Assembly: GCF_012489685.1 (NCBI RefSeq)
Contig: NC_080042.1
Span: 81,654,983-81,718,982, forward strand
Origin: Lotus japonicus
Taxonomy: Eukaryota; Streptophyta; Magnoliopsida; Fabales; Fabaceae
Direction of reading: 5' to 3'
DNA: 64,000 nt
Positions within the stretch are counted from its first letter, which is position 1; every line of letters starts with the position of its first letter. This document shows, one piece after another, positions 26,257 through 37,275 of this stretch. A program made the translations under genes and the position numbers. The notes below the pieces were generated by a model. That model did not search any database and was not told the origin of the DNA. It was given only the letters and a program-made list of their open reading frames with translations.

Positions 26257-26383
26257 TTTTTTTTGTTTTTTTTTTGTATATCGGAAAGATAAACTTCACC
26301 AGCCAGGAACCGATCCCTGGACATCTCCCTACCCAACTCTTATGTCCCTAGCTCCTACCACTTGAGCTATCCTATTAGACAAC
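26257..26383 (-). mobile_element. tRNA-derived SINE with A-rich tail
   Basis: On the minus strand it reads GATAGCTCAAGTGGTAGGAG (A box), then GACATAAGAGTTGGGT, a B-box-like GGGATCGGTTCCTGG, TTTATCTTTCCGATATAC and an A-rich tail. A related copy lies at 47530-47645. The family is unnamed by me. No clear target duplication was found. Confidence 0.6.
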
Positions 26384-27238
26384 TTTTTCTATTTCTTGAT
26401 TAATGCATTGTTATTTATGGTAAATGAAGATAAAATTTCATGAAGTATTTTGGATGGACCATCTTTTTTACTGAGAAGGACAGCTGATCTGGTATTGGAA
26501 TTAGCAGAGCAATTAGATCTTCCAGTAATGATATCGATACATACAAAAATAATTTGAATTAAATTATCCTTAAATTATTCTTAAAAATTGTAACAATAAA
26601 AATCTTATAAATAAACCAAAAAAAAACAGTTATCTTTATAAATAAGAAATAAAGTTATCAGTGTTTTGCTCTTGTAACCAAAATAAAAATTTCATTATGA
26701 GTAAATATGAGAAAACTTAGGAGAGGATCTTAATCCACCGTACAAGTAAGAGTGACATCGGCATAGAGTAATCTCCTATTTCATCCCCCTACATAAAAAA
26801 AAAAATTATTTTACACTTCAAGAATACAAAATACATTAATTTTTCATTTAATAACTTCTCCATTTAATATGCAGGGATCATTACTTCGTCGATATATTAC
26901 CCCGTACTTTAGAATCTTACAACATGTTCAATGAATTCAAGTTTCAACTAATCATATTATAACATGTTCATGTACATTTAATTTTTAACATGTCCATGTA
27001 CATTTTAATGTTAGACTTAGTTGAAGAGTTATAAATTTAGACGGAACCTTAATCATATTATAATAAAGAGGATACGGTTGATTTCGAAGTAAAGTCAAAG
27101 ACAGCATAGTCACTTGTATAAGGACATGGGACTTATATGGACTAGCTTGTCCATGTAATTTACATATGAAACTTCTTGCCTTGAGTACTAAGAAATGTAT
27201 GCCTTCTTTAATACGCCATTTTCCAACATTTTATATAC

Positions 27239-27415
27239 AGTAATGATATATACACACCTCATTTTTTAAACACTTCATTTCTACCTCTTTTTATTTCTAT
27301 CTCTCTCATCTTATCATCTATCACATCTCTTACTTTCTCTTTCTTCATTTTTCTTTTCTTTCTATCTCTTTTCTCCTTCCACCTCTCTCCACCTCAAAAA
27401 GAGGTGTGGAGATAA
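27239..27415. mobile_element. pyrimidine-rich MITE-like repeat
   Basis: A CT-rich unit with imperfect inverted ends: CACACCTCATTTTT at the left, against AAAGAGGTGTG at the right. A similar unit occurs in the helicase intron at 49856-50000. The superfamily is not assigned and the ends are uncertain. Confidence 0.4.
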
Positions 27416-28105
27416 CATTATTCATTTTCCATATAAAATAAAAGTGGGTTTTATATTTTGAAAGCATGGTTTAGTTAGTTATGAATACCAAAATATAAAC
27501 CAAGCTAGTTGAATACTTAACAAAGCTTTCTAAATTATATAAACTGCTAGTCGGTTGTGTCCAGGGGTGATTTTTTTATTAATATTCCAATGAAATGATT
27601 TTTAAGTGGTTAGTTAATAGCACAACAGATAGTAGTAGTTTAGTAGAGTTGAGAACCAAGGTGGAGATTAGCAATTGTTGTTGGTATGTTTATTTGTTAT
27701 TTTCAAATATAAAATTTATGTATGATGTCAAGAACATTAGATGAAAACTATTATGATCTCTGCTATGTCATCTTAATTGGGTTTTGGTCAACAGCGAGCA
27801 CAACTTAAACAAAACTCTGTACATTCGAAGAAGTTTAGGTATTGGAAAGTAGAGTATATTTTCCACCAATTTCTTTGTCCCACTATAAAAATACTTCTTA
27901 TTTTTTCAATATAATGAAGGAAAAAAACAAGAGCATGTTTTGCGTCACAGAAGAAATAGGACGCGGCAACAGGCCACCAGGCATCCGTCAGGGAATATGA
28001 AAATGAGACTTTGATAAAGGAATAAAACACTTTATATTTAAAATGAAATTTTGATATATGCTAAACGCGAAGAGTGACAAAAAAATAAACCATTTAGCTA
28101 GGGTT

Positions 28106-28298
28106 ATGAACCTCCCAAAAGTCTCCGAATGATAGCTCAAATTGTAAGAGTTAGAGACATAAGGGTTGGGTCGAATAAAGGGTGAAAGATACAGGGTTCG
28201 AACTCTGAAAAAGACTAATTTACTAACATTACTAACAACTAACATTTGCCTATTATATTCAAAAAACACTTGCCTATAAAAAAAATGAACCTCCAAAA
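28106..28298 (+). mobile_element. tRNA-derived SINE with 14-15 bp target duplication
   Basis: The element is 28121-28284 (164 bp). ATGAACCTCCCAAAA at 28106-28120 and ATGAACCTCCAAAA at 28285-28298 flank it and differ by one C. The A box is GATAGCTCAAATTGTAAGAG and the B box is GGGTTCGAACTCT, with an A-rich end. Its head matches that of the SINE at 26257-26383, but its tail (ACTAATTTACTAACATT and on) differs and is shared with the fragment at 56170-56245. Confidence 0.75.
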
Positions 28299-29469
28299 AA
28301 TAATTACATCAACTTTGTGGTGGTCTTTAAAACATTCTCAAACTACCCGAATGTGTTTTTTTTCTTCTTATTTTAGATATTTTGGACGGTTTTGTATGTC
28401 GATTGGTGGTCGATAACCTCTATATGTAGAATAATCATTATTGTAATTTATACCACTCACTTCTCTATTTTTTTTTTTTAATAAAATGAATTTGAGGAGT
28501 TTTACTAGTGTAAGAAATATATATGGGTATTGACTTTTGCTAATTGACTTCAAAGGAGAAACCGAGAAAGTGTAAAATTTTGAAATCCGCCAATAATAAA
28601 AAAAAAATTTGACAGCACCAATAATAATAAAAATCTTGAATCTTATAAAAGTGAGAAAAAAAATGACTTATAATAAATTTTAAAAAGGCAAGTGAAACTA
28701 TTTTAGAAAACCATGTAACTTTAAGAATTTAGTTTGTATACACTATAAACCAATATCATAAATAGTTTTATATTACATCATTTTAAATAGGGATGAAAAT
28801 GGATAGGATCGGGCACGGGTTTTACAATTACCAAACCCAAACTCAAATTTCAGAACTCAAACTTAAACCCAAATGCAAACCCTTATGGGCGATAAAATAA
28901 AATTCATGCCCAACCCAAACCCATTACTTACGTGAAACCAATCCCAGAACTCGATTTAAAACCTACTTTCATAAAAAAATGTGAAATTCATAGAAAGAAA
29001 AAAAAAATATTATTCATCATTCTCATCCATCACCAAAGTGAGATAACAATAGTTTAGAGTTTACTTTCTCTAACATAAAAAAGTACAATTAATAATCAAA
29101 CAATAAGAACAATGTTTATAAATGTATACTAGTGTTTTCTACCCGCGCGTTGCACGTGAAATATGTCTATAGTATTTGATACATTAATTAATACTTTGAT
29201 TATTAAAAATATATTAAACAACGAATGAAATAGAAAAGTCAGAATTGATGAGTAAAGTGGACATAAAGACTTCTCTTCTAAGCCCAATTGAGACCAAGAG
29301 GAACTCGTTTTACATTCTTCGTATGTAAATATGAAGACGAGAACACAAATCATAGATATAAGGAATTATCAACATATTAATCTTAAAAAAAATTAATGTG
29401 ATAGTAGCACAATTCAGGATTGTGTAAGATATATCATAAAGTATAACATTATTATGTTTATTCCAACTA

Positions 29470-29816
29470 AGTAAGGATGACAATGGGTAGGTACTATAGT
29501 ACCATCTCCATACCCACGTTTTTAAAAATTACATGTACCCGTCTCCATACTCACGTGGGTAGCAACTCGAAGCTCTCCACCTTTAGACAATTCAATGTCA
29601 TTACAGGAAGCTATCCATCTTTGCTAAAATCTAAATCTATGGATGACAATGGGTCTCAAAATCATAGGGTACCCGTAAAAAATACCCACTACGGGTAAGG
29701 TAAAAAATCGCTAAATGGGTATGAGGTTGAATATAGATAATTACCCGAAAAAAATAGTGGGTATGGGTGCGGGTATGGGCACTATAGTACCCAACCGGCC
29801 CATATCCGCACACATA

Positions 29817-29817
<1 letters not shown>
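29470..29817. mobile_element. hAT-type fragment inside the Helitron
   Basis: GGATGACAATGGGTAGGTAC at the left, then repeated GGGTAC, TACCCAC and GGGTATGGG runs. GGATGACAATGGGT recurs at 29641. This composition is typical of plant hAT ends, but I could not find a matching right terminus. Confidence 0.35.

Positions 29818-29859
<42 letters not shown>
29818..29859. repeat. (ATT)n microsatellite
   Basis: About 14 perfect ATT/TTA units. Confidence 0.95.
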
Positions 29860-31375
29860 ATTTGGGAATATATTAACAAATTAACTTAAGCTATAGCTTT
29901 CAAACTCACTCTTTTTAAAAAAAAGTTTGGGATATATTAATTAATACTCTAAAAATAAATAATAAATAAATTAAGATAAAATCAAGAAATAAACCACATA
30001 AATCCTAATCAAATCTAAAATTTAAAAATGTATTTTTTTACTCTAAAAATAAATTAAAAATAAATTAATATAAAATCAAGAAATAAACAACATAAATCCT
30101 AATCAAATCTAGAATTTTAAAATGTATTTTTTTATGAGAATTAATCTGAGAATGACACGTGTTTTTTTTTTTCCAATTAGTGAATATTCTGCACCCTAGA
30201 AGATTTTCTTTTCCTCAATCCTTTTGCTTTTGATTAAGAAGAGAAAAGTAGGAATCTTTGAAGCATATGACATCTTACAATTAGTTGAAGAACAAAATCA
30301 ATTCATGAAGAAGATTGAAACAGAAACCCAATATGAAGTCTTGAAGAACAAAATACCCTCCTTCACCAATTTGAAAGGACTGTGGTGAAAGAATTGTATT
30401 TAATGTACTTGTGAATCTTGGGGTGGAACTCTTGTGAAACAAAACATCAAAGGCACATTTCAGTCAAGAGAAAAAAAATTGTGTATTGCCCCATATGAGC
30501 GCACCCCAACAAATTATCTATATATGTGAGAAAAAAACAAAATAATTCTCTCACCCAAAATAATTGTGGTTACTTCACCAATGAACTTATACTAACAATC
30601 AATATAAATTGAACTTAAGGAAATATATGGAGCAAAGTAAGATAAGTCACCCAATTGACATATTAAAACATGAGTATATGCAAAACTAATGAGTTTAAGG
30701 AAAACATGAACCAACCTTAAGAATGGGCTAAACATACTCATGAAGATTAAATGTGAGCTCTTTATATGCTTTCATCAATTTGACTGACCTGTGCATTATT
30801 AAAAAAAAATTAGTAAGTTGTGTATCATTCACATACAGTGCAAATAGTATGCTTATACACACAGTTCAAACATGATGAATAAAAAGGGCAAAATTTGAGA
30901 AATGAATATAAATTCAGGCTGTCCTAAGTTTCGTAAATTTCTATAAATTATACCAAAATCTGGTTTAGAATGGCTTCACACGCATGGATTTCTACAAACT
31001 ATACTAAAATCTAGTTTAAAAAAATACAAAAGCGGAAGAAGAACAATAGAAAAAGCATTACATCAGAATCAAAACATCACGTCTTCAACAATGATTCGTT
31101 AAAGGGTCTATGCAAAAATTTGTAAACTTTTGGATCAAAACACACAAAATATGTGAAATTTAAGAATCCAGGATTGAATTACGAACAAAGGATAAACTGA
31201 AATGGCACAAACCATCAATCACAACATGATAAACTCTTCTTCACGTAACATCATCTTACGGCATACCTGATCGCGACATGTGGCAGAGGTAGAAATAGTA
31301 GCTATCAAATCTCTGCGTGTCCATGATAGCTTTGGGGACCCTCAGCACCAAATCAACTCCCTTTTCTTAGAATCA

Positions 31376-32165
31376 GCATTAAATAAATAATAAGATAAAA
31401 TCAAGAAATAAACAACCTAAATCCTAATCAAATCTAAACTTTAAAAATGTACTAAATAAAGATAGATAAAAACTATCAAAATCTAGCAAATCACAAAAAA
31501 AAAACTCATAAAATCCTGAATTAAATAAAAATATGAAAATTCAATAAAAATACCATAAAAATTCATTTATACTCTAAAAGTAACTCAAAAATAAAATAAA
31601 ATATAGCAAATCACAATAAAAACTCATCAAATCCTGCATTAATTAAAAATCCTAAAATTCAATAAAAAATTAATTATTATATTCTATAAATAAATGTAAA
31701 ATAAAATAAAATATTTCCTGAAAGTAAAATTAAATAAATAATAAGATAAAATTAAGAAATAAACAACATAAATCCTAATCAAATCTAAAATTTAAAAAGG
31801 TACTAAATAAAGATGGATAAAAACTACCAAGTCTAGCAAATCACAATAAAAACTCATAAAATCCTGAATTAATTAAAAATTCAAAAATTTAAGAAAAATT
31901 AATTAATATACTCTAAAAGTAAATCTAAAATAAAATAAATAATTTACTGGATTTAAAATAAAATAAATAATAAGATAAATTAAAATAAAATTAAGAAATA
32001 AACAACATAAATCTCAATCAAATGTAATATTAGTTAAAAAAGGTATTAAATAAAGATAGATAAAAACTAACAAAATCTAGCAAATCACAATAAAAACTCA
32101 TAAAATCCCGAATTAATAAAAAATTCAAAAATTCAATAAAAAATAATCAATATATTCTAAAATTA
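31376..32165. repeat. dispersed AT-rich block repeated three times
   Basis: The block with AATAAACAAC, CCTAATCAAATCTA, CTAGCAAATCACAATAAAAA and AAATCCTGAATTAA recurs at about 31376, 31733 and 31975, with shorter copies near 29970 and 30067. The reverse complement occurs at 56645-56900, so these blocks are part of the Helitron-like family. Confidence 0.7.
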
Positions 32166-32699
32166 AATTTAAAATAAATTAAAAGACCAAATATTATCTT
32201 TTAAAATAATATCAATCAATTATTTTAGAATATATAAAATTAAAACATATATCAATTGAAAATTATATCTTCTAAAATAATATCAATTAATTAGGTTAGA
32301 ATATATAAAATTAAAACATATATCAATTGAAAATTATATCCTCTAACAAATTGACACGTGGAATAATTTTTATGAGGATTTAATCTGGTGCTGACACGTC
32401 ACTAAGAATTAATCTGGTGCTGACACGTCAATATGAAAGTTCTTCTTTTCTAATATATATTGATTGATATTGATATTGATATTGATGTACCAGGTTTTTT
32501 TGTAATTTTATGTTTCGGGTATCTTGGGTTCGGGTGAGTATGGACACGGATTTAACTAATACCAAACTCATAAACTGCTACAGTAACGGACAAAACCCAA
32601 ACTCAAACCCAAATCCAGTCAACTCGGGTTTTGTCCGTCAAATCAGATCGGGTTTGGGCGGGTATTCATGGGTTTTGGCAAAATTGCGATCCCTACTTG

Positions 32700-33761
32700 T
32701 AAAGATGTTCAATCACATATCTCTATTTTTTTTTAATTATAACGTGATAAGATGGTAAATCTAGTTAAATATTTGTTTAAATTTATTTACATTGTGAACT
32801 TTTATTTTAATAAGTTTCAGATAAGAATTAATAAAATATTATAATTTAAAAAATCATAGTTGTATTTGTTCACTTAATATCTTTTTATTCCAGAGAAAGC
32901 ATGGCAAATTTATAGACAAAATTGTATATCTATATTTTTTTTTGTCAAATTGTATATCTATATAAGTTTGGGTTGAATTTGATTACATCAATTTAAATCC
33001 ATTTTCAACCGCCATGTTTTTTATTATCCATGTTTTTTTTTGGGCCAAAAGGTTTTTGAACCACACTATATTGCTATTTGTTTGAGTTGGGTTTGTAGCC
33101 CGTTACAGTGAGGGTTTAGTCTTTTTGTCATAAAAGAATGCTACATGTATGATTTGTCCATGAATATGAGGAGAAATTTTTCAGCACTCCCATACTGAAA
33201 ACCAGTACTTCTTTGTGTGATAACTGCTGTATTTAAACTGATTTTGTATGCTTTTTTACTAAGAAAGAAATTGAAATACAAGAACATGTGTCTGTATTTG
33301 AATGGAAGAACTACCTAAGTTCACCAAAGTGTCAATTGGTCTCAAATATATTCTTTTTTCTATTTACTAGTCATTCTTAAATTTAAGGGACCTCAATGTT
33401 ATTGTATGACCTGTAACTTAAATTATACATAGAGTATAAGAGATAATAAATGATCGATATTAGAATAAAATTTAAAATAATCGACAACTTGCAAATCAGG
33501 TAAAGATGACACTGATGTCATAGATGACACTGATATCATCTTAAACCCTCTAAATTTGATTCCATATAAGATACAAAGAATTATAAAGGAGAATGTAATT
33601 TGAAATGAAATTAAATATCATGTTAAACATGAATAACAAAACTAGTGTCTCTTGTGCATACTAATTGATGGAAAACAAAAACTTGCCATCACTTAAGCAT
33701 GCACTGTGATGCAAAACAAAAAATTGCCATCACCATGAAAAAAATCACATCAATCTCAGAT
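32700..33761. other. CNL2 3' flank
   Basis: AT-rich sequence with no gene. The CNL2 3' UTR probably ends within 33600-33761. Confidence 0.45.
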
Positions 33762-36700
33762 TTAAACCTTCCAAAAAGTAGGAAGCTCAAGACTTCTCAT
33801 TGCATTGCCACCATTGGAATCACTCTCCCTCTCCCCAAAAGTCTCTAATGAGTAAACATCCCAACCACCATCCCTCCAATATGTGGTATAAACCGCAGGA
33901 ACATGCTGCACTCTCCAATAATCTTCTCCTCCATTTGGTCTCAGTGGCATAATCAATTCTTCAGGCATGTTAAAAAACTCAATCTTTTTCAGTTTAGTCA
34001 AGTGTTCAATGCCCAAAGGTACCTGCTTGAATGAGCCACAACGTTGTATAATCAAATTTTTAAGACCAGGCATTGCTCCCTCTTGAATTATCACAGATTT
34101 AACTGCATCTAAATCATCAAGGCCTAACACTTTCAAGCTTGGAAACCCCGGGGCTTTGAAATGCAATGTCTCACCAACATAAACTTGATGAAACTCAAGG
34201 TGTCTTAGATTTGGCAAATCTTGAAGATACTCAAGAGGATCCTCCTTTAACCTGCTCCATCGTAGAAACACTTTAACCAAATTCTTAAGAGAACTTATCC
34301 ATTTGGGAAACTTCTCTAACCTTCCACTCAAGTACAGCTGCTGAAGATACTGAGGAGGGTTTGAAATGTCATGGATGTCAATTACCTCATCCTCTTCAAT
34401 TGCAGTTATGTTGAGTGATCTCAGATTGATCATTTTCTCAATGGATGAACACAATGCAGCACCATGTTCTTTTCTCATCTTTCTGATTCCCAGCCTCCTT
34501 AGTTGAGTGAGTTTTCCCAGCTCAACCATCAAGTCATTGCTTCCTTGATCCACCTCTAGAAAACACAGCTTCTGCAAAGATAGCATTTTTCCTATTGGGG
34601 CAACCAACTTGAAGCCATGCCTTGAGTGGAAATGAGCATAGGATTCAATCTCGTAGCGATACACGAGGAGATGGCGCAATCTTTGCAGCTCCACAATTTC
34701 AGGTGGCAATTCAGTGACATTAGAGTGTTTAAGATCTAGTGTCTCCAAGTATTTCAGCTTCTTGATTGAACCTGGAATGGTTCTCACCTTTGTGTTCTTC
34801 AAACTTAGAAACTTGAGAAGGCAAAGGGTGAGAACTTCAGCTGGGAAAATCTCCAAAGGTGAATCCTGCAAGTCTAGCACCCTGAGGAGCTTGTAACCAG
34901 TGGAGCAAAACTCATGAATTGAAAAATGATCAAGTGAATCTGATGAGGGAAACATTAGCAGGGATCGAAGTTGGAATTTGGCTTTGTTTTGTTGCACATG
35001 ATGTGATGTGTTTGTTGTGTTAATGACTGAGAGACGTCTAACTCTCTCTGGCCATATCATGTCTTGTTCTTTGGCTATTGTTGCAAAGTTATGATCTTTT
35101 GACTTCAAGTTCACAATCTCCCTCAGAAGATCATGCATTCTACAAGTTTTCACCCTGCCATCACTGGTTTTTGCTACCACTTGCAGCAAACTTCTGTTCA
35201 AAAGCTCCTTGAGGTAACTGTCTGCAACTTCTTCAACTGTCTTGCCATCTTCTCCATTGACAAAACCTTCAGCTATCCACAAACGAATCAGCCTCATGTG
35301 CTCAATAGCATGAAATTGTGGGAAGATGCTTAAGTACAACAGACATGATTTAAGATAGTAAGGTAACTCATTGAAGCTTAAGGACAGCACTTTCTTCATA
35401 TCCTCAAGCTTATCATTGCCTTCAATTTCAGAACCAAAGCTTCTGCAAACTATCTGCCACTCTTCAATATTTGTTCTGCTTCTTGTAGCCAGAGCACCAC
35501 TGATTGCTACAATTGCAAGTGGCAACCCTCCACACAATTTCAAGATGTTCCTGCAAACTTCTTCTAGATAAGGAGGGCATGAGTTACCTTGAAATGTCTT
35601 CCTGCAGAAAAGAGACCATGCTTCTTGTTCAGGTAAGAATTCATGGCTGAAATCCTTACCCAATTCAGCACATGAATACAAGGCTATGTCTTTCTTCCTT
35701 GTTGTAAGCATCACTCTGCTGCCGCTGTTGTTATTAGGCAAAGCGAGTTTCACAGCATCCCAGACATTCACATGCCAGACATCATCCAGCACAATGAGGT
35801 ACCTGTTAGAAATTAAGTTAGCAATAATTAAAAAACAAAAGGGTACATCATTAGAAAGATGAGGGGTTGTAATAACTAGTCATTAAGAGGCATTAGTTTT
35901 GTTAAGGGCTAACATTCTTTTGTTATGTAACCACTTAGCATTTATCATTCGCTTTATGCTTATTTAGTATTTTAGTTGAGTACTAGTTATGCAATGGTAA
36001 AGTTGTTGTCATGTGACTTTGCGGTCACATATTTGAGCTAAACCTCTAAAAAATGTAAAGTAAGAGTGCTTGCCTACATTAGAGCTATAAAGTGAGTCTG
36101 GTCCCTCCCTAGACCTTGCGCATAGTGGAAGCTTTAAAGCACCAGATTTTCCTTATAGTTATGCAATGGTTATGAATTATTCTATTATAAATGGAGGAGA
36201 TCATCTCATGCAGCGTGTGAGGCAAAATAATAGAATCATCTGTTAGAGCTTAGAATGTACCTGCTTCTTTGAAGCAAATTCTTGATCAACTCTTTCAGCT
36301 TGTCACTCTTCATATGTGCAACTTCTTCGAAAGCTGGTTTCCCAATCACTTCATGAAGCTGGCGAACAAGGTCTTTCAGGAGCTCTTCTAGCTTAAACGA
36401 TTGAGAAACATTAACCCAAGCATGCATCCTGAAACGCTTCTTGACTCTGGGGTCTTCATAGACTTGTTTTGCAAGTGTTGTTTTCCCCAACCCTCCCATT
36501 CCATAAATGGGAATCACAGCACGACCTTGTTCTTCATTGAAAAGCAAATCACTGAGATGCTTCTTTGGTTTGTCAATTCCAACCAAATCAGCTTCCTCTA
36601 GCAAAAGGGCATCACCCTGGCTATCAAGCCTTGATGATGATGATGATGGTAAGAACCTTTGACTTGTCAACCTTGTGCTTACGTTCGGTCGTCCCTGTGA

Positions 36701-37075
36701 GATAACTTCCACTTTGGATTTGATGCTTTGAATGTTTGAAGCAATTCTATGCCTTGCTCCCATGGTCTTAAAGGCAAAAGAAATCTTGTGAAGAGAGTTA
36801 TTGCCTTGTTGTCCATGTTGGTCAACAAGGCGAAGATTGTACTCATCTATAGCATCTTCCATGTCATGAGCAACATCTCTTACCCTTTTAACCCATGTTT
36901 TGAGTTCAGGGTCCTTGTCTTCAAGTGCATCAGCCACCATCAAGATAGCTTGGTGGCGTTCTAGTTCATCTTTGATGTAGTGAACATCTTCACGGACCCC
37001 TCTCTGCAAATTCACTTCTTCTTGAAGCAATGAAGTCAGTTTGTCCAATAAAAATGACACTGGACTATCTGCCAT
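33762..37075 (-). CDS. CC-NB-LRR disease resistance protein, RPM1-like (CNL2)
   Basis: An NLR immune receptor paralogous to CNL1. Two exons, 36261-37075 and 33762-35802, joined in phase 2, give 951 residues. Parts: coiled coil at 1-140 with DVAHDMEDAIDEY at about 67-79; P-loop GMGGLGKTT at 192-200; kinase-2 YLIVLDDVW at 273-281 just after the intron; GLPLA at 364-368; a standard MHD at 494-496 (CRMHDLL); then LRRs to the end. The start at 37075 (MADSPVSFLL) fits the family. An in-frame ATG at 37273 lies above the likely TATA box and gives a low-complexity, non-family sequence, so it is rejected. The single intron falls between P-loop and kinase-2, unlike in CNL1. The frame is intact. Confidence 0.93.
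35984..36170 (+). mobile_element. Au-type SINE in the CNL2 intron
   Basis: A perfect 15-bp direct repeat TAGTTATGCAATGGT (35984-35998 and 36156-36170) flanks 35999-36155. The inside shows AAAGTTGTTGTCATGTGACT, GGTCACATATTTGAG and a tail GGTCCCTCCCTAGACCTTGC followed by GCATAGTGGAAGCTTTAAAG, all recognisable Au-SINE segments. The tRNA-like head is truncated. It lies antisense to CNL2. Confidence 0.8.
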
Positions 37076-37236
37076 TGGTTTTTTCACCTCTTTGGGGCCT
37101 TGGCTAGGATTGGATCTATTTTCTTTTCTCTGGACAGAAAGAGTTGCTAGAATTTGATGATGAGATTTCTGGGAGTTTTTATTTTTCTTGTGATAGGAAT
37201 AGTAGCAACTTGCAAGGACTTGATGATGATAATGTG

Positions 37237-37254
37237 GTGTGTGTGTGTGTGTGT
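37237..37254. repeat. (GT)n microsatellite in the CNL2 leader
   Basis: About nine GT units, read as (CA)n in the CNL2 transcript, directly downstream of the TATA box. Confidence 0.85.
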
Positions 37255-37263
37255 TTATATAAA
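37254..37263 (-). promoter_or_regulatory. probable TATA box of CNL2
   Basis: TTTATATAAA about 180 bases upstream of the CNL2 start. Transcription would begin near 37225-37230, below the in-frame ATG at 37273, which supports the start at 37075. Confidence 0.55.
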
Positions 37264-37275
37264 CCTTGTTCAAGG

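Larger units (their letters stand above)
29129..32485 (-). mobile_element. non-autonomous Helitron-like element
   Basis: On the minus strand it begins TCAATATCAATATCAATATC at 32485 and ends GGGTAGAAAACACTAG at 29129, next to a GC-rich stretch (CAACGCGCGGGT). It sits exactly between an A (32486) and a T (29128) with no target duplication, which is the Helitron signature. Near its 5' end there are two copies of a 30-odd-bp unit with GACGTGTCAGCACCAG. Inside are repeated AT-rich blocks (31376-32165) and a hAT-type fragment with an (ATT)n run. No Rep/helicase coding is seen, so it is non-autonomous. Confidence 0.65.
28788..32695. mobile_element. hAT-like element, split by a Helitron
   Basis: The left end starts TAGGGATGAAAATGG and the right end, read inwards, starts TAGGGATCGCAATTTTG. 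Both ends carry many GGGTTTGGG/CCCAAACCC-type runs usual in plant hAT relatives. The flanking octamers ATTTTAAA and CTTGTAAA agree at six of eight bases, as for an old 8-bp target duplication. Only about 340 bp and 210 bp of this element remain on the two sides of the inserted Helitron. No transposase frame is left. Confidence 0.55.

Noticed and set aside
28131..28210. Functional tRNA gene
   Set aside because: A and B boxes are present but no cloverleaf can be formed with a proper acceptor stem, and target duplications show it is a SINE.
37076..37273. In-frame N-terminal extension of CNL2 from an ATG at 37273
   Set aside because: It runs through the (CA)n leader and the probable TATA box and does not resemble any NLR start. 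MADSPVSFLL at 37075 does.
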